From NCBI GenBank assembly GCA_040757055.1, contig JBFLXY010000005.1, forward strand, positions 122,822 to 186,821: 64,000 nucleotides of DNA, read 5' to 3'. Of this stretch, positions 50,854 to 60,094 are shown in pieces. This stretch comes from JAJZRJ01 sp040757055. GTDB taxonomy: Bacteria; Desulfobacterota; Desulfobulbia; Desulfobulbales; Desulfurivibrionaceae. Within the stretch, counting starts at the first letter, position 1. The number at the start of each line of letters is the position of its first letter. Both the position numbers and the translations under genes were made by a program. The notes beneath the pieces were generated by a model. That model did no database searches, was not told the origin of the DNA, and saw only the letters and a list, made by a program, of their open reading frames with translations.

Positions 50854-52491
50854 ATGATCCACTGCACCAACCTCAGCCGCCAGCACGGCAGCCAGATTTT
50901 ATTCCAGAACGCCAGCTTCCAGATCCTGCCCGGCGTGCGCACCGGCCTCGTGGGCCCCAACGGCGCGGGCAAGAGCACCATCTTCCGCCTCATCACCGGC
51001 GAGGAGCATGCGGACAAGGGCGAGATCTCCTGCGCCAAGAACACGGTGATCGGCTACTTCTCCCAGGAGGTGGGCGAGATGAGCGGCCGCTCCGCGCTCG
51101 CAGAGACCATGGCCGCGGCCGGCGACGTGATGGCCCTTGGGATTTCGATCCGCGAGATGGAAGAGGCCATGGCCCAGCCCATGGAGGACGACGCCATGGC
51201 CGCGCTGCTGGAGCGTTACGGCAACGCGGTGGAGGAGTTCGAGCATCGGGGCGGCTATGACCTCGAAACCCGGGCCCAGACCGTGCTCACCGGTTTGGGC
51301 ATCGGGCCGGAAGACTACAACCGGCCGGTGGAATCCTTCAGCGGCGGCTGGAAGATGCGCATCGCCCTGGCCAAGATCCTCACCATCAACCCGGATGTCC
51401 TGCTGCTGGACGAGCCCACCAACCACCTGGACATCGAGTCGATCCTCTGGCTCGAGGAGTGGCTGGCCAATGAGTTCAAGGGCGCGGTGCTCATGACCTG
51501 CCACGACCGCGACTTCATGAACCGGCTCGTCTCCCGGATCATCGAGGTGGCCAATGGCGCGGTCACCACCTACAGCGGCAACTACGATTTTTACGAACGC
51601 GAGCGCGACATCCGCCGCGAGCAGCTCATTGCCAGCCACCAGCGCCAGCAGGATATGCTGGCCAAGGAGGAGGAGTTCATCGCCCGCTTCGCGGCCCGCG
51701 CCTCCCACGCGGCCCAGGTGCAATCCAGAGTGAAGAAGCTGGAAAAGATCGAGCGCATCGAGGTGCCGGCCGAGCAGCGGGTGATCCGCTTCGAGTTCCC
51801 CGAGCCGCCCCGGAGCGGCGACGAGGTGGTGACCATGACCAACCTCGCCAAGGTGTGGCCGCGGCCCGATGGCGGGGAGAAGTCGGTCTTCGGCGGCGTT
51901 TCCGGCGTGATCCGGAGAGGGCAGAAGATCGCGGTGGTGGGGGTGAACGGCGCGGGCAAGTCGACCTTTCTCAAGGTGCTGGCCGGCCAGACCGAGGCCA
52001 CCAGCGGCACCGTGCAGATCGGCGCCAACGTCTTTGCCGGCTATTTCAGCCAGCACGCCATGGAGCTGCTCACCCCGACCAGGACCGTGTTCGAGACTGT
52101 GCAGGACGTGATGCCCCAGGCCACGGTGGGCACCATCCGCAACCTCTGCGCCGCCTTCCTCTTCCAGGGCGATAGCGTGGAAAAGCGGGTCAGCACCCTC
52201 TCGGGCGGCGAGAAGAGCCGGCTGGTGCTGGCCACCCTCCTCGCCCGGCCATTGAACTTCCTGATCCTGGACGAGCCCACCAACCATCTCGACATGCACT
52301 CCCGCGAGATCCTGCTCGACGCCCTCAGGAAATTCACCGGCACCGTGGTGCTGGTAAGCCACGACCGCCATTTCCTGCGCTCCCTCATCGACCAGGTGAT
52401 CGAGGTGGACCACGGCGAGATGCGCACCTATGGTGGCGACTATGGCTACTACCTGCGCAAGTCCGCCGAGCTCCACGCGGCAGCCGTTTAA
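50854..52491 (+). CDS. ABC-F family ATPase (translation factor type)
   Basis: A 545-residue protein with two ABC domains and no membrane segment. Walker A motifs are GPNGAGKST (about residue 37) and GVNGAGKST (about 366), signatures FSGGW and LSGGEK, and both Walker B are LLLDEPTNHLD / LILDEPTNHLD. An inter-domain linker (about 250-320, charged) fits the ribosome-binding arm of EttA/Uup/YbiT-like factors. Start by AAGGAG. The leader is duplicated 2.3 kb upstream. Function in translation regulation or ribosome rescue is inferred from the family. Confidence 0.92.
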   Translation: MIHCTNLSRQHGSQILFQNASFQILPGVRTGLVGPNGAGKSTIFRLITGEEHADKGEISCAKNTVIGYFSQEVGEMSGRSALAETMAAAGDVMALGISIREMEEAMAQPMEDDAMAALLERYGNAVEEFEHRGGYDLETRAQTVLTGLGIGPEDYNRPVESFSGGWKMRIALAKILTINPDVLLLDEPTNHLDIESILWLEEWLANEFKGAVLMTCHDRDFMNRLVSRIIEVANGAVTTYSGNYDFYERERDIRREQLIASHQRQQDMLAKEEEFIARFAARASHAAQVQSRVKKLEKIERIEVPAEQRVIRFEFPEPPRSGDEVVTMTNLAKVWPRPDGGEKSVFGGVSGVIRRGQKIAVVGVNGAGKSTFLKVLAGQTEATSGTVQIGANVFAGYFSQHAMELLTPTRTVFETVQDVMPQATVGTIRNLCAAFLFQGDSVEKRVSTLSGGEKSRLVLATLLARPLNFLILDEPTNHLDMHSREILLDALRKFTGTVVLVSHDRHFLRSLIDQVIEVDHGEMRTYGGDYGYYLRKSAELHAAAV

Positions 52492-52516
52492 CCCCGCGAC
52501 TTTTCGAACAGAGTGC

Positions 52517-52545
52517 TGGACAATTGGCGCCAGCCCCTTTACAAT
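52517..52545 (+). promoter_or_regulatory. Sigma70-like promoter of the MreB-like gene
   Basis: TGGACA (52517-52522), a 17-base spacer and TACAAT (52540-52545) lie about 80 bases before ATG 52626. Confidence 0.7.
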
Positions 52546-52625
52546 TCTTCTGAAATGAACAGGTTGGCCCTGTGGCCGTGGCGCGCGCCCGGCCTGGGCC
52601 TTCCGTTACCCAACACCGTGTCGCC

Positions 52626-53660
52626 ATGCGTTCTCTCGTTGAAAAATTCGTCGGCCAGCCGTGCATCGCCATCGACCTTGGCACCGCCAACACCCGCATT
52701 TACGACTGCGGCCAGGGGTCCATTGCCGAAGAGCCGTCGCTGGTCCAGCATGTCACCGGGGACGACGACTCCTGCCAGGACGAGTATATTGCCCACCTGA
52801 ACGCCCAGTTTGTTTCCGCCCCCCTGCGCGGCGGGGTAGTGGTCGATGTCGGCAACGCCATCTCGCTTTTGCGGCCGATGCTGCGCCGCTCCCGCCACTG
52901 GCTGCGGCAGCCCGCCACCCTGGCCTGCGCGCCCACCGACACCACCGAACCGGAGCGCAAGCGCCTGGCGGCCGCCCTTCTCGGCGCCGGCGCCGCCCAT
53001 GTGGCCATCATTCCGGAGCCGTGGGCCGCGGCCATCGGGGCGGACCTCGACGTCACCGCGCCCGCGGCCCAACTGCTCATCGACATCGGCCAGGGGGTCA
53101 CCGATCTGGCGGTGATCCGCGATGGCCGCCTGGTCTATACCTCGGCGGTGCGCACCGCCTGCCACGACCTCCAGCAGGCGATCAAGAACGCCATCCTCTC
53201 CCGCCACAGGGTGGCGCTCTACCCCGACGACCTGGAAACCCTGACCCACGAAATCGCCGCGCTGCTCGACCCGGAGACTGCGGAACCCCGCCTGCTGACC
53301 CTGAGCGGCATCGACATCATCCGCCGTTGCCAGGTGGAGATCGCGGTGCGCCAGAAAGAGATCGTCGGGGCCATGGAGCCGGTGTTCGGCAAGATCCTGC
53401 GGATGATCGAGACCAGCCTGCGCCGACTGCCCGAATACCTTGCCGCCGAGGTCTATGACTCCGGCATCTGCCTCACTGGCGGCGGCAGCTGCATCACCGG
53501 AATCGACCGCCTGATCGCGGCGCACACCAGCCTTGAGGTCCGCGTCGCCTCCGACCCGCACCACGCGGTGATCAACGGCGCCAGCCAGACCCTGCGCTTC
53601 TGGAAGGAACGCGACGACGCCTGGTGGAACGCCATCACCTGGCCCCGCCTGCCTTCATAA
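52626..53660 (+). CDS. MreB-like actin-family protein
   Basis: A 344-residue actin-fold ATPase: phosphate-1 loop IAIDLGTANTRIY (residues 12-24), phosphate-2 DIGQGVTDLAVI (about 160) and adenosine motif LTGGGSCITGIDRL (about 280). The order and closing VASDPHHAVINGAS are typical of MreB/Mbl. Typical MreB neighbours (mreC, mreD) are absent, so it may be a divergent paralogue. ATG 52626 has a weak ribosome site; GTG 52572 would add 18 residues. Confidence 0.82.
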   Translation: MRSLVEKFVGQPCIAIDLGTANTRIYDCGQGSIAEEPSLVQHVTGDDDSCQDEYIAHLNAQFVSAPLRGGVVVDVGNAISLLRPMLRRSRHWLRQPATLACAPTDTTEPERKRLAAALLGAGAAHVAIIPEPWAAAIGADLDVTAPAAQLLIDIGQGVTDLAVIRDGRLVYTSAVRTACHDLQQAIKNAILSRHRVALYPDDLETLTHEIAALLDPETAEPRLLTLSGIDIIRRCQVEIAVRQKEIVGAMEPVFGKILRMIETSLRRLPEYLAAEVYDSGICLTGGGSCITGIDRLIAAHTSLEVRVASDPHHAVINGASQTLRFWKERDDAWWNAITWPRLPS

Positions 53661-53684
53661 GCGCACGGCGGCAAGACAAATCCC

Positions 53685-54467
53685 ATGGAATACCTGCTCG
53701 TCTGTGCGGTGGCGTTCCTCGTCTCGGGGCTTACCCTCTTTTCCGGCTTTGGCCTCGGCACCCTGCTGATGCCGGCCTTTGCCCTCTTCTTCCCGGTACC
53801 ACTGGCGGTGGCAGCCACCGCGGTGGTGCACCTGGCCAACAACCTCTTCAAGGTGGTGCTGGTGGGCCGCGAGGCGGACTGGGGCGTGGTGGCGCGTTTT
53901 GCCATCCCCGGCGCCGTGGCCGCCATGGCCGGGGCCGCGGTGCTGCATCTGGTGGCCGGCTTGCCGCCCCTGTTCCACTACCAGCTCGGCAGCCGCCTGC
54001 AGGCCGTCGAACCGGTCAAGCTGGTGATCGGCCTCCTTGTCGTCGGCTTCGCCCTGCTGGAACTGCTGCCCGGCCTCGGCTCATTCACCTTTGCCCGGAA
54101 ATACCTGATCCCCGGCGGGCTCCTCTCGGGATTCTTCGGCGGCCTTTCCGGCAACCAGGGCGCCTTCCGCGCCGCCTTCCTGCTGCGGGCGGGACTCTCC
54201 ACGGAAGGGTTCGTCGCCACCGGCACGGTGGCGGCGGTGGTGGTGGACTGCGCCCGGCTGCTGGTCTACGGCCTGGGTTTTTACGCCACCGCCATGAGCG
54301 GCACCTCGACCATCGCCCCGCTGGTGGCGGCGGCCACGGCCGCTGCTTTCTTGGGCGCCTTTGCCGGCCGGCGGCTGCTCAAAAAGATCACCCTGCTGGG
54401 CCTGCAACGACTTGTCGGCACCCTGCTGGTCATGGTAGGATTGGGCCTCGCCGCGGGCCTGCTCTGA
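53685..54467 (+). CDS. TSUP-family (TauE/SafE-like) membrane permease
   Basis: A 260-residue membrane protein with about eight helices and the family pattern LTLFSGFGLGTLLMPAFALFF at the start and FFGGLSGNQGAFR near residue 145. TSUP proteins export sulfite, sulfoacetate or related anions, or take them up; the substrate is not told by sequence. It lies 24 bases after the MreB-like gene. Confidence 0.9.
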   Translation: MEYLLVCAVAFLVSGLTLFSGFGLGTLLMPAFALFFPVPLAVAATAVVHLANNLFKVVLVGREADWGVVARFAIPGAVAAMAGAAVLHLVAGLPPLFHYQLGSRLQAVEPVKLVIGLLVVGFALLELLPGLGSFTFARKYLIPGGLLSGFFGGLSGNQGAFRAAFLLRAGLSTEGFVATGTVAAVVVDCARLLVYGLGFYATAMSGTSTIAPLVAAATAAAFLGAFAGRRLLKKITLLGLQRLVGTLLVMVGLGLAAGLL

Positions 54468-54514
54468 TGCCGGCCGAAAACTTTTCCCACACCCTTCCCT
54501 AAAGGAGTTGCCCC

Positions 54515-54832
54515 ATGTCGGATCAGTTCACCAACGTCACCGTCGTCAAAAAAGCCAATGTCTATTTCGACGGCGGCGTGGTCAGCCGCACCGTGCTCTT
54601 TGCCGATGGCAGCAAGAAGACCCTGGGCATCATGCAGCCCGGCGAATACACCTTCGACACCGGCGCGCCGGAGATCATGGAGATCCTAAGCGGCGAGCTT
54701 GACCTGCTCCTGCCGGGCAGCAAGGAGTGGCGCACGGTCAAGGGCGGCGACTCCTTCGAGGTGCCGGGCCACTCCGAGTTCCGCATGAAGGTAACCGCGC
54801 TGACCGACTACTGCTGCTCCTTCCTCAGCTAA
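54515..54832 (+). CDS. ppnP: Pyrimidine/purine nucleoside phosphorylase
   Basis: A 105-residue cupin of the PpnP (YaiE) family: VYFDGGVVSRTVLFADGSKKTLGIMQPGEYTF and SGELDLLLPGSKEW. It splits a wide range of nucleosides with phosphate. TAAAGGAGTTGCCCC precedes the ATG. It sits between the permease gene and an Lrp-type gene. Confidence 0.93.
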   Translation: MSDQFTNVTVVKKANVYFDGGVVSRTVLFADGSKKTLGIMQPGEYTFDTGAPEIMEILSGELDLLLPGSKEWRTVKGGDSFEVPGHSEFRMKVTALTDYCCSFLS

Positions 54833-54853
54833 TCCGCCCTGCGAGGTAATGCC

Positions 54854-55138
54854 ATGGTGACATCCATCATCCTGCTCAATGTCGAGCGCAGCCAGATCAA
54901 CGAGGTGGCCGGGCGCCTCGCCGAGACCCCGGGCATCTCCGAGGTCTATTCGGTGAGCGGCAGCTACGACCTGGTGGCCATCGCCCGGGTCCACTCCAAC
55001 GAGGAGCTGGCCGAGCTGGTCACCGGCCGTCTGCTGCAACTGCCCGGCATCACCAGGACCGAGACCATGCTCGCCTTCCGTGCCTTTTCGCGGCACGACC
55101 TCGACGCCATGTTCTCCATCGGCCTTGACGGGGGATGA
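54854..55138 (+). CDS. Stand-alone Lrp/AsnC ligand-binding (RAM) domain
   Basis: A 94-residue protein consisting only of the RAM domain (MVTSIILLNVERSQINEVAGRLAETPGISEVYSVSGSYDLVAIARV). It lacks the DNA-binding part of Lrp, so it may bind amino acids and act by oligomerising with a full regulator. It overlaps the following gene by 4 bases (ATGA). Confidence 0.85.
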   Translation: MVTSIILLNVERSQINEVAGRLAETPGISEVYSVSGSYDLVAIARVHSNEELAELVTGRLLQLPGITRTETMLAFRAFSRHDLDAMFSIGLDGG

Positions 55139-55671
55139 GCCGCCGCCCCTTTGCCCTGCTTCCCTTCCCCGGCGAGTCGCGGCTGCCCCTGCGGATCGGG
55201 GGCTCGGTGACGCGCCAGGGCCGCCGCCTCACCCTGGTCTATGAACTGACCGGAGCGGTGGCCGGAGTGGAATGGCCAGCTGCGGTCACGGCCCCGGCCC
55301 GGCAGGACAATCTCTGGCAGCAGACCTGCAGCGAGTGCTTCCTCGCCCGGCCGGAGAAGGCGGGTTACTGGGAGACCAACCTCTCGCCCGCCGGCCACTG
55401 GCAGCTCTACCGTTTCGACGATTATCGCACCGGCATGCGGCCCGAGGCCGCGGTTGCCCCCCCGGAGATCGCCGCGTCCAGGCGCGACAACGCCCTTTCC
55501 CTCGCCGCCACCCTCGATCTCGGCGGTGTTCTGGCGCCGCATGAGCCCCTCCTCCTCGGGGTGACCATGGTGGTGCGCAGCATTGACGGCGCCACCAGCC
55601 ACTGGGCCCTGGCCCACCCCGGCGAGCGACCCGATTTCCACCAGCGCGCCGCCTGGACCATCGCGCTCTGA
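55135..55671 (+). CDS. DOMON-like domain protein
   Basis: A 178-residue protein matching the DOMON-like family (PARQDNLWQQTCSECFLARP, YWETNLSPAGHWQLYRFDDYRTGM). It has no signal peptide or membrane segment. The family is thought to bind haem or sugar, but the role here is not known. Starts in an ATGA overlap with the upstream gene. Confidence 0.75.
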   Translation: MSRRPFALLPFPGESRLPLRIGGSVTRQGRRLTLVYELTGAVAGVEWPAAVTAPARQDNLWQQTCSECFLARPEKAGYWETNLSPAGHWQLYRFDDYRTGMRPEAAVAPPEIAASRRDNALSLAATLDLGGVLAPHEPLLLGVTMVVRSIDGATSHWALAHPGERPDFHQRAAWTIAL

Positions 55672-55724
55672 GCCGCCGGCAAGAAGGCGGTGCGCTGGCC
55701 GCCCCGATCTGCTATATTCGGACC

Positions 55725-56354
55725 ATGCGCGTACTCAAACATCTCTTCGACAACAACAAGCGGTGGGCCGCCCGGATCAAGGCCCAGGACCCGGAGTTCT
55801 TCTCCAAGCTCTCCCGCCAGCAGTCGCCGGAATACCTGTGGATCGGCTGCGCCGACAGCCGGGTACCGGCCAACGAGATCGTGGACATGATGCCCGGCGA
55901 GATCTTTGTCCACCGCAACATCGCCAACGTGGTGGTGCACACCGACCTCAACTGCCTCTCGGTGATCCAGTATGCGGTGGAGGTGCTCAAGGTGAAGCAC
56001 ATCATCGTCTGCGGCCATTACGGCTGCGGCGGGGTCAGGGCGGCGCTGGACAACAGCGAGCACGGCCTGATCGACAACTGGCTCCGCCACATCCAGGACG
56101 TCTACCGCTACCACCAGGCCGCGGTGGACGCCGAGCCGGACGAGACCAGACGCTTCAACCTGCTCTGCGAACTGAACGTGGTGGAGCAGGTGGCCAACGT
56201 CTGCCACACCACCATCGTGCAGAACGCCTGGAAGGCGGGCCAGCAGCTCTCGGTGCACGGCTGGATCTACTCCATCGACGACGGCATCATCAAGGACATG
56301 AACGTCTGTACCACGGGGCTCACTGAAATCTCCGCCACCCACCGCATCAAATAA
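55725..56354 (+). CDS. can: Beta-carbonic anhydrase
   Basis: A 209-residue enzyme with the zinc ligands and catalytic dyad of beta-class enzymes: C42 and D44 in GCADSR, H98 and C101 in CGHYGCGG. It converts CO2 and bicarbonate. A -10-like TATATT lies 13 bases before the ATG, so the leader would be very short. rRNA methyltransferase follows after 8 bases. Confidence 0.95.
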   Translation: MRVLKHLFDNNKRWAARIKAQDPEFFSKLSRQQSPEYLWIGCADSRVPANEIVDMMPGEIFVHRNIANVVVHTDLNCLSVIQYAVEVLKVKHIIVCGHYGCGGVRAALDNSEHGLIDNWLRHIQDVYRYHQAAVDAEPDETRRFNLLCELNVVEQVANVCHTTIVQNAWKAGQQLSVHGWIYSIDDGIIKDMNVCTTGLTEISATHRIK

Positions 56355-56362
56355 GGCCCGCC

Positions 56363-57547
56363 ATGCCAGCCACCGCCATCCTCAAAAAGGGCCGCGACAA
56401 GTCGGTGCGCCACCGCCACCCCTGGATCTTTTCCGGCGCCATTGCCCAGGTGGAGGGCGACCCCGCGCCGGGCGAGACCGTGGCCGTGCAGGCGGCGGAC
56501 GGCACCCCCTTGGGCTGGGGCGCCTGGTCGCCGGAGTCGCAGATCACCGTGCGCCTGTGGTCCACCGACCCGGCTGCGGTGATCGACGAAAAATTTTTCC
56601 GCAGCCGCCTCATCCAGGCCCTTGCCTCCCGGCCGCCCCTGACCAACGGCGACAATGCCCAGCGCCTGGTAAACGGCGAACCCGACGGCCTGCCCGGTCT
56701 GATCGTGGACCGCTATGCCGATTTCCTGGTCTGCCAGGTCTTTTCCGCCGGGACCGAACACTGGAAGAACGCCATCGCCGGCCTGCTCCAGGAGCTGACC
56801 GGCTGCACCGGCATCTATGAGCGCTCCGAGGCCGAGGTGCGGGACAAGGAAGGGCTGCCCCGCTGCTGCGGCCGCCTGGCCGGGGCGGAGCCGCCGCCGC
56901 TCATCGAAATCAGCGAAGGGGGATTCCGCTACCAGGTGGACATCCGCCAGGGCCACAAAACCGGCTTCTACCTCGACCAGCGCGACAATCGCGCCCGGGT
57001 GGCCCGCTACTGCAAAGATGCCGCTGTGCTCAACTGCTTCGCCTACTCCGGCGGCTTCAGTGTGGCCGCCCTGGGCAGCGGGGCCCGGGACGTGGAGAAC
57101 ATCGACTCCTCGGCCGCGGCCCTGGCCCTGGCCCGCCAGAACATCGCCCTGAACGGCTTTGCCGAAGAGCGCGCCCGCTTCACCGAGGGCGATGTCTTTC
57201 GCGTCCTGCGCCGCTACGTGGAGGAGGGCAAAACCTTCGACGTGGTGGTTCTCGACCCGCCCAAGTTCATCGAATCCCGCCGCCACCTGGAACGGGCCAG
57301 CCGCGGCTACAAGGACATCAATCTCCTCGCCTTCCGGCTGCTCAACCCCGGGGGCATCCTCGCCACCTTCTCCTGCTCCGGCCTGATGGACCGCGACCTT
57401 TTTGAGCGGACCGTGGCCTATGCCGCGCTCGACGCCGGACGCGAGGCGCGGGTGCTGGAGTGGCTCGACCAAGCGGCCGATCACCCGGCGGCCCTTCACT
57501 TTCCGGAAGGCAAATATCTCAAGGGACTGATCTGCCGGGTGTGGTAA
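56363..57547 (+). CDS. Class I SAM-dependent rRNA methyltransferase (RlmI-like)
   Basis: A 394-residue protein with an N-terminal PUA domain (about 5-75), an EEHEC-like linker and a Rossmann-type methyltransferase (LNCFAYSGGFSVAALGSGA, FDVVVLDPPKF). The NPP(F/Y)-like DPPKF and CSGLMDRD site fit m5C methyltransferases of the RlmI family. AAGGCCCGCC lies before the ATG. A small CXXC gene follows 4 bases after the stop. Confidence 0.9.
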   Translation: MPATAILKKGRDKSVRHRHPWIFSGAIAQVEGDPAPGETVAVQAADGTPLGWGAWSPESQITVRLWSTDPAAVIDEKFFRSRLIQALASRPPLTNGDNAQRLVNGEPDGLPGLIVDRYADFLVCQVFSAGTEHWKNAIAGLLQELTGCTGIYERSEAEVRDKEGLPRCCGRLAGAEPPPLIEISEGGFRYQVDIRQGHKTGFYLDQRDNRARVARYCKDAAVLNCFAYSGGFSVAALGSGARDVENIDSSAAALALARQNIALNGFAEERARFTEGDVFRVLRRYVEEGKTFDVVVLDPPKFIESRRHLERASRGYKDINLLAFRLLNPGGILATFSCSGLMDRDLFERTVAYAALDAGREARVLEWLDQAADHPAALHFPEGKYLKGLICRVW

Positions 57548-57551
57548 GATA

Positions 57552-57731
57552 ATGCTGATGGCCCGAAACGATGACCCGCCCGAAGAGCCCATGGCCGGCG
57601 TGCCGTGCGACCGCTGTGGCCGTGTGCTGCCGCCGGCCGAACTCCAGTGGCGGCACGGAGAGCTGCTCTGCGACCCTTGCCGGCTGGAGGAAGAGAACTG
57701 CGGCTGCGGCGACGACGACCCGGCCGAGTGA
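57552..57731 (+). CDS. Small CXXC-motif protein
   Basis: A 59-residue protein (or 57 from ATG 57558) with CDRCGR and CDPC pairs and an acidic NCGCGDDD end, likely a zinc ribbon. It is packed directly after the rRNA methyltransferase gene and before an SDR gene on the same strand. The ribosome site is weak, and the function is unknown. Confidence 0.6.
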   Translation: MLMARNDDPPEEPMAGVPCDRCGRVLPPAELQWRHGELLCDPCRLEEENCGCGDDDPAE

Positions 57732-57770
57732 CGCCGCAGCGGCCGGTCATCGCGACCCAGGGAGGAGCAC

Positions 57771-58514
57771 ATGGCGAAACAACAGCGAATAGCCCTGGTC
57801 ACCGGGGCCAACAAGGGACTGGGCTTTGAGACCTGCCGCCAGCTCGGCCACAAGGGCATCACCGTGCTGCTCACCGCCCGCGACCGCTTCCTCGGCGAGG
57901 CCGCCACCGCCCGGCTCATGGAAGAAAAACTCGATGTTCACTTCGTGGCGCTGGACGTCACCAACTCCGGTCAGATCCACAATGTGCGCCACCATGTGGA
58001 AAACCACTTCGGCCGCCTCGACATCCTGGTCAACAACGCCGGCACACTCAGCCCGGAAGAGCCGCTCTTCGGCAACAGCACAGCCACCGTTTCCCCCGAG
58101 GTCCTGCGCCGCACCTTCGATGTGAACTTCTTCGGCCTGGTGGAGGTGACCCAGGCCCTGCTGCCGCTCATCAAAAAAAGCCCGGCCGGCCGCATCGTCA
58201 ACGTCTCGAGCATTTTGGGCTCCCTCGCCGTGCACAGCGATCCGGCCTCGGATTTCGCCGCCACCAAGCCCTTTGCCTACGACGCCTCGAAATGCGCGGT
58301 CAACCAGTTCACCGTCCACCTGGCTGCGGCGCTGGCGGATACCCCCATCAAGGTCAATGCCGCCCACCCCGGCTGGGTGCGCACCGACCTCGGTGGCGAG
58401 GCGGCGCCGATGGAGGTGGCCGAGGGCGCCAGGACCGCGGTGCGCCTCGCCACCCTGGGGCCGGACGGTCCCACCGGCGGCTTCTTCCACGGCAAGGACC
58501 CCCTTCCCTGGTAG
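57771..58514 (+). CDS. Short-chain dehydrogenase/reductase
   Basis: A 247-residue classical SDR with TGANKGLGFE cofactor motif (residues 11-20), NNAG, and catalytic S...YDASK (YxxxK, about residue 169). It resembles carbonyl-reductase-type oxidoreductases; the natural substrate cannot be told. GGAGGAGCAC precedes the ATG. An FAD enzyme gene follows after 3 bases, and the two may be coupled. Confidence 0.9.
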   Translation: MAKQQRIALVTGANKGLGFETCRQLGHKGITVLLTARDRFLGEAATARLMEEKLDVHFVALDVTNSGQIHNVRHHVENHFGRLDILVNNAGTLSPEEPLFGNSTATVSPEVLRRTFDVNFFGLVEVTQALLPLIKKSPAGRIVNVSSILGSLAVHSDPASDFAATKPFAYDASKCAVNQFTVHLAAALADTPIKVNAAHPGWVRTDLGGEAAPMEVAEGARTAVRLATLGPDGPTGGFFHGKDPLPW

Positions 58515-58517
58515 CCC

Positions 58518-59669
58518 ATGACCACCCTGCGCGGCATGCCGGCCGGCGACATGCTCCTCGAAGGGGTCTCGCCGGTGCGGCCGGTAACCATCGCAGGCGC
58601 CGGGCCCGCCGGGCTCACCGCGGCCATCATCTTGGCCAGGGCGGGCTGGCCGGTCACCGTCTATGAGCGGCACGCCGCTGTGGGCGGCCATTTTCGCAAC
58701 GACCTGCGGGGTCTTGAAAACTGGGCGGACCACGAGGACGCCCTCGTCCTCTTCCGTTCCTGCGGCCTTTCCATCAACTTCGACGCCATTCCTTTTCGCG
58801 ATCTCACCGTGTTGGCCGGGACCGACGGCGAACACCATTTCCATTGCGACCGGCCCGCCTTCTTTCTGATCCGCCGCGGCGCGGAGCAGGGCTGCCTCGA
58901 CCATGGCCTGGCCGAGCAGGCGCGGGAGTGCGGGGTCGCTCTCCGCTGCGGCGAGACCCTGGCGCCGCACGCGGCGGACATCGTCGCCACCGGCACCCTG
59001 CACCGTCACCATTTCGCCGCGGCCGCTGGCGAGACCTTCCGCACCGACCACCCGGACATCGCCTGCGGCCTGCTCGACAATGCGGCGGCGGACAAGGGCT
59101 ATGCCTACCTCCTGGTGGCCGGCGGCCACGGCTGCCTCTGCACCGTCTTTTTCGACCGCTTCGACCTGGTGCAGGCAGGCTACGCGCTGGCCAAGCAGCG
59201 GCTGCTCGCCCGCTTTCCCGTCGCCATGAAGGACCCGCGCCCCTTTGGCGGGGTGGGCGGCTTTTTGCTGGAGAGTTGCTTTGTCGAGAAGGGCCGGCTG
59301 CGGGTCGGCGAGGCCGCAGGGCTGCAGGACATGCTCTGGGGCTTCGGCCTGAAGGGCGCGGTGGTCTCGGGCTTTCTCGCGGCCCAAAGCCTGATCAACG
59401 GCACGGACTATGCCGCCGCGGCCCGGGCCCGCTTTAGCGGCCGCCAGCAGGCGAGCCTGGCCAACCGCTATCTGTGGGAGCGCTTTGCCGGCCGCGGCTA
59501 CCAGCGCTTTCTCCGCCGCATCCGCCGGGCCCGCGACCCGCTGGCCTGGCTCGCTTCATTTTATAATTTGAATCGCCTCCACCGCATGGTATACCCTTTC
59601 GCAGTGGCGGTGCTGGCGGGCCGCTACCGGTTGCACCACGACGGAACGACACAGGACGGCAGACCATGA
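58518..59669 (+). CDS. FAD-dependent oxidoreductase (geranylgeranyl-reductase-like)
   Basis: A 383-residue flavoprotein with an N-terminal dinucleotide motif GAGPAGLTAAIILARAGWPVTVYERHAAVGG and a later FGGVGGFLLESCFVEKGRLRVGEAAGLQDMLWGFG, which is the second FAD block of the GGR/FixC-type family. The reaction and substrate are not known. It overlaps the next small gene by 4 bases (ATGA). Confidence 0.82.
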   Translation: MTTLRGMPAGDMLLEGVSPVRPVTIAGAGPAGLTAAIILARAGWPVTVYERHAAVGGHFRNDLRGLENWADHEDALVLFRSCGLSINFDAIPFRDLTVLAGTDGEHHFHCDRPAFFLIRRGAEQGCLDHGLAEQARECGVALRCGETLAPHAADIVATGTLHRHHFAAAAGETFRTDHPDIACGLLDNAAADKGYAYLLVAGGHGCLCTVFFDRFDLVQAGYALAKQRLLARFPVAMKDPRPFGGVGGFLLESCFVEKGRLRVGEAAGLQDMLWGFGLKGAVVSGFLAAQSLINGTDYAAAARARFSGRQQASLANRYLWERFAGRGYQRFLRRIRRARDPLAWLASFYNLNRLHRMVYPFAVAVLAGRYRLHHDGTTQDGRP

Positions 59670-59881
59670 GCTTTTCCACCGAAGAGGACGCGCAGCGAGC
59701 CATCGAGACCTGGCGGCAGGAGCCGGAAAAAACCCAGCGCAAGGAGATCCGGCTCGCCATCGAATCGCTGGAACTGAGCCAGATGTATTACGAACAGAAG
59801 GGCAACGACCTGGGTTGCGCCCGCTCCGGCCGCTGCATCGCGCTGCTCAGGGCGCGGCTTGCCGAACTGGCCGCGGAATAG
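59666..59881 (+). CDS. Small helical protein of unknown function
   Basis: A 71-residue, strongly helical, soluble protein (AQRAIETWRQEPEKTQRKEIRLAIESLELSQMYYEQKG...RARLAELA). I do not recognise it. Its start overlaps the FAD-enzyme stop by 4 bases, and a small membrane protein follows after 12 bases. Confidence 0.6.
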   Translation: MSFSTEEDAQRAIETWRQEPEKTQRKEIRLAIESLELSQMYYEQKGNDLGCARSGRCIALLRARLAELAAE

Positions 59882-59893
59882 CGGGGCACCACC

Positions 59894-60094
59894 ATGAAAC
59901 TCTGGCTCGTCAGCCTGGTCTTTATCGCCATCGGCCTTGGCATCACCATTCTCTTCTGGGTGCCCCGGATCTTCAATCGCCAGCGGATGCGGGAACTCCT
60001 GGGCCGGCGCTATCCGCTGCTCTATTTCGTCTATGTGGCCAATGGCCCGCTGCTGGTGCTGCTGGGCCTTTTCCTCCTCTGGCGCTTCGGGTGA
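59894..60094 (+). CDS. Small two-helix membrane protein
   Basis: A 66-residue protein with two hydrophobic helices (residues 4-25 and 42-63) separated by a basic loop. It overlaps the next start (GTG at 60091, GTGA). Confidence 0.6.
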   Translation: MKLWLVSLVFIAIGLGITILFWVPRIFNRQRMRELLGRRYPLLYFVYVANGPLLVLLGLFLLWRFG

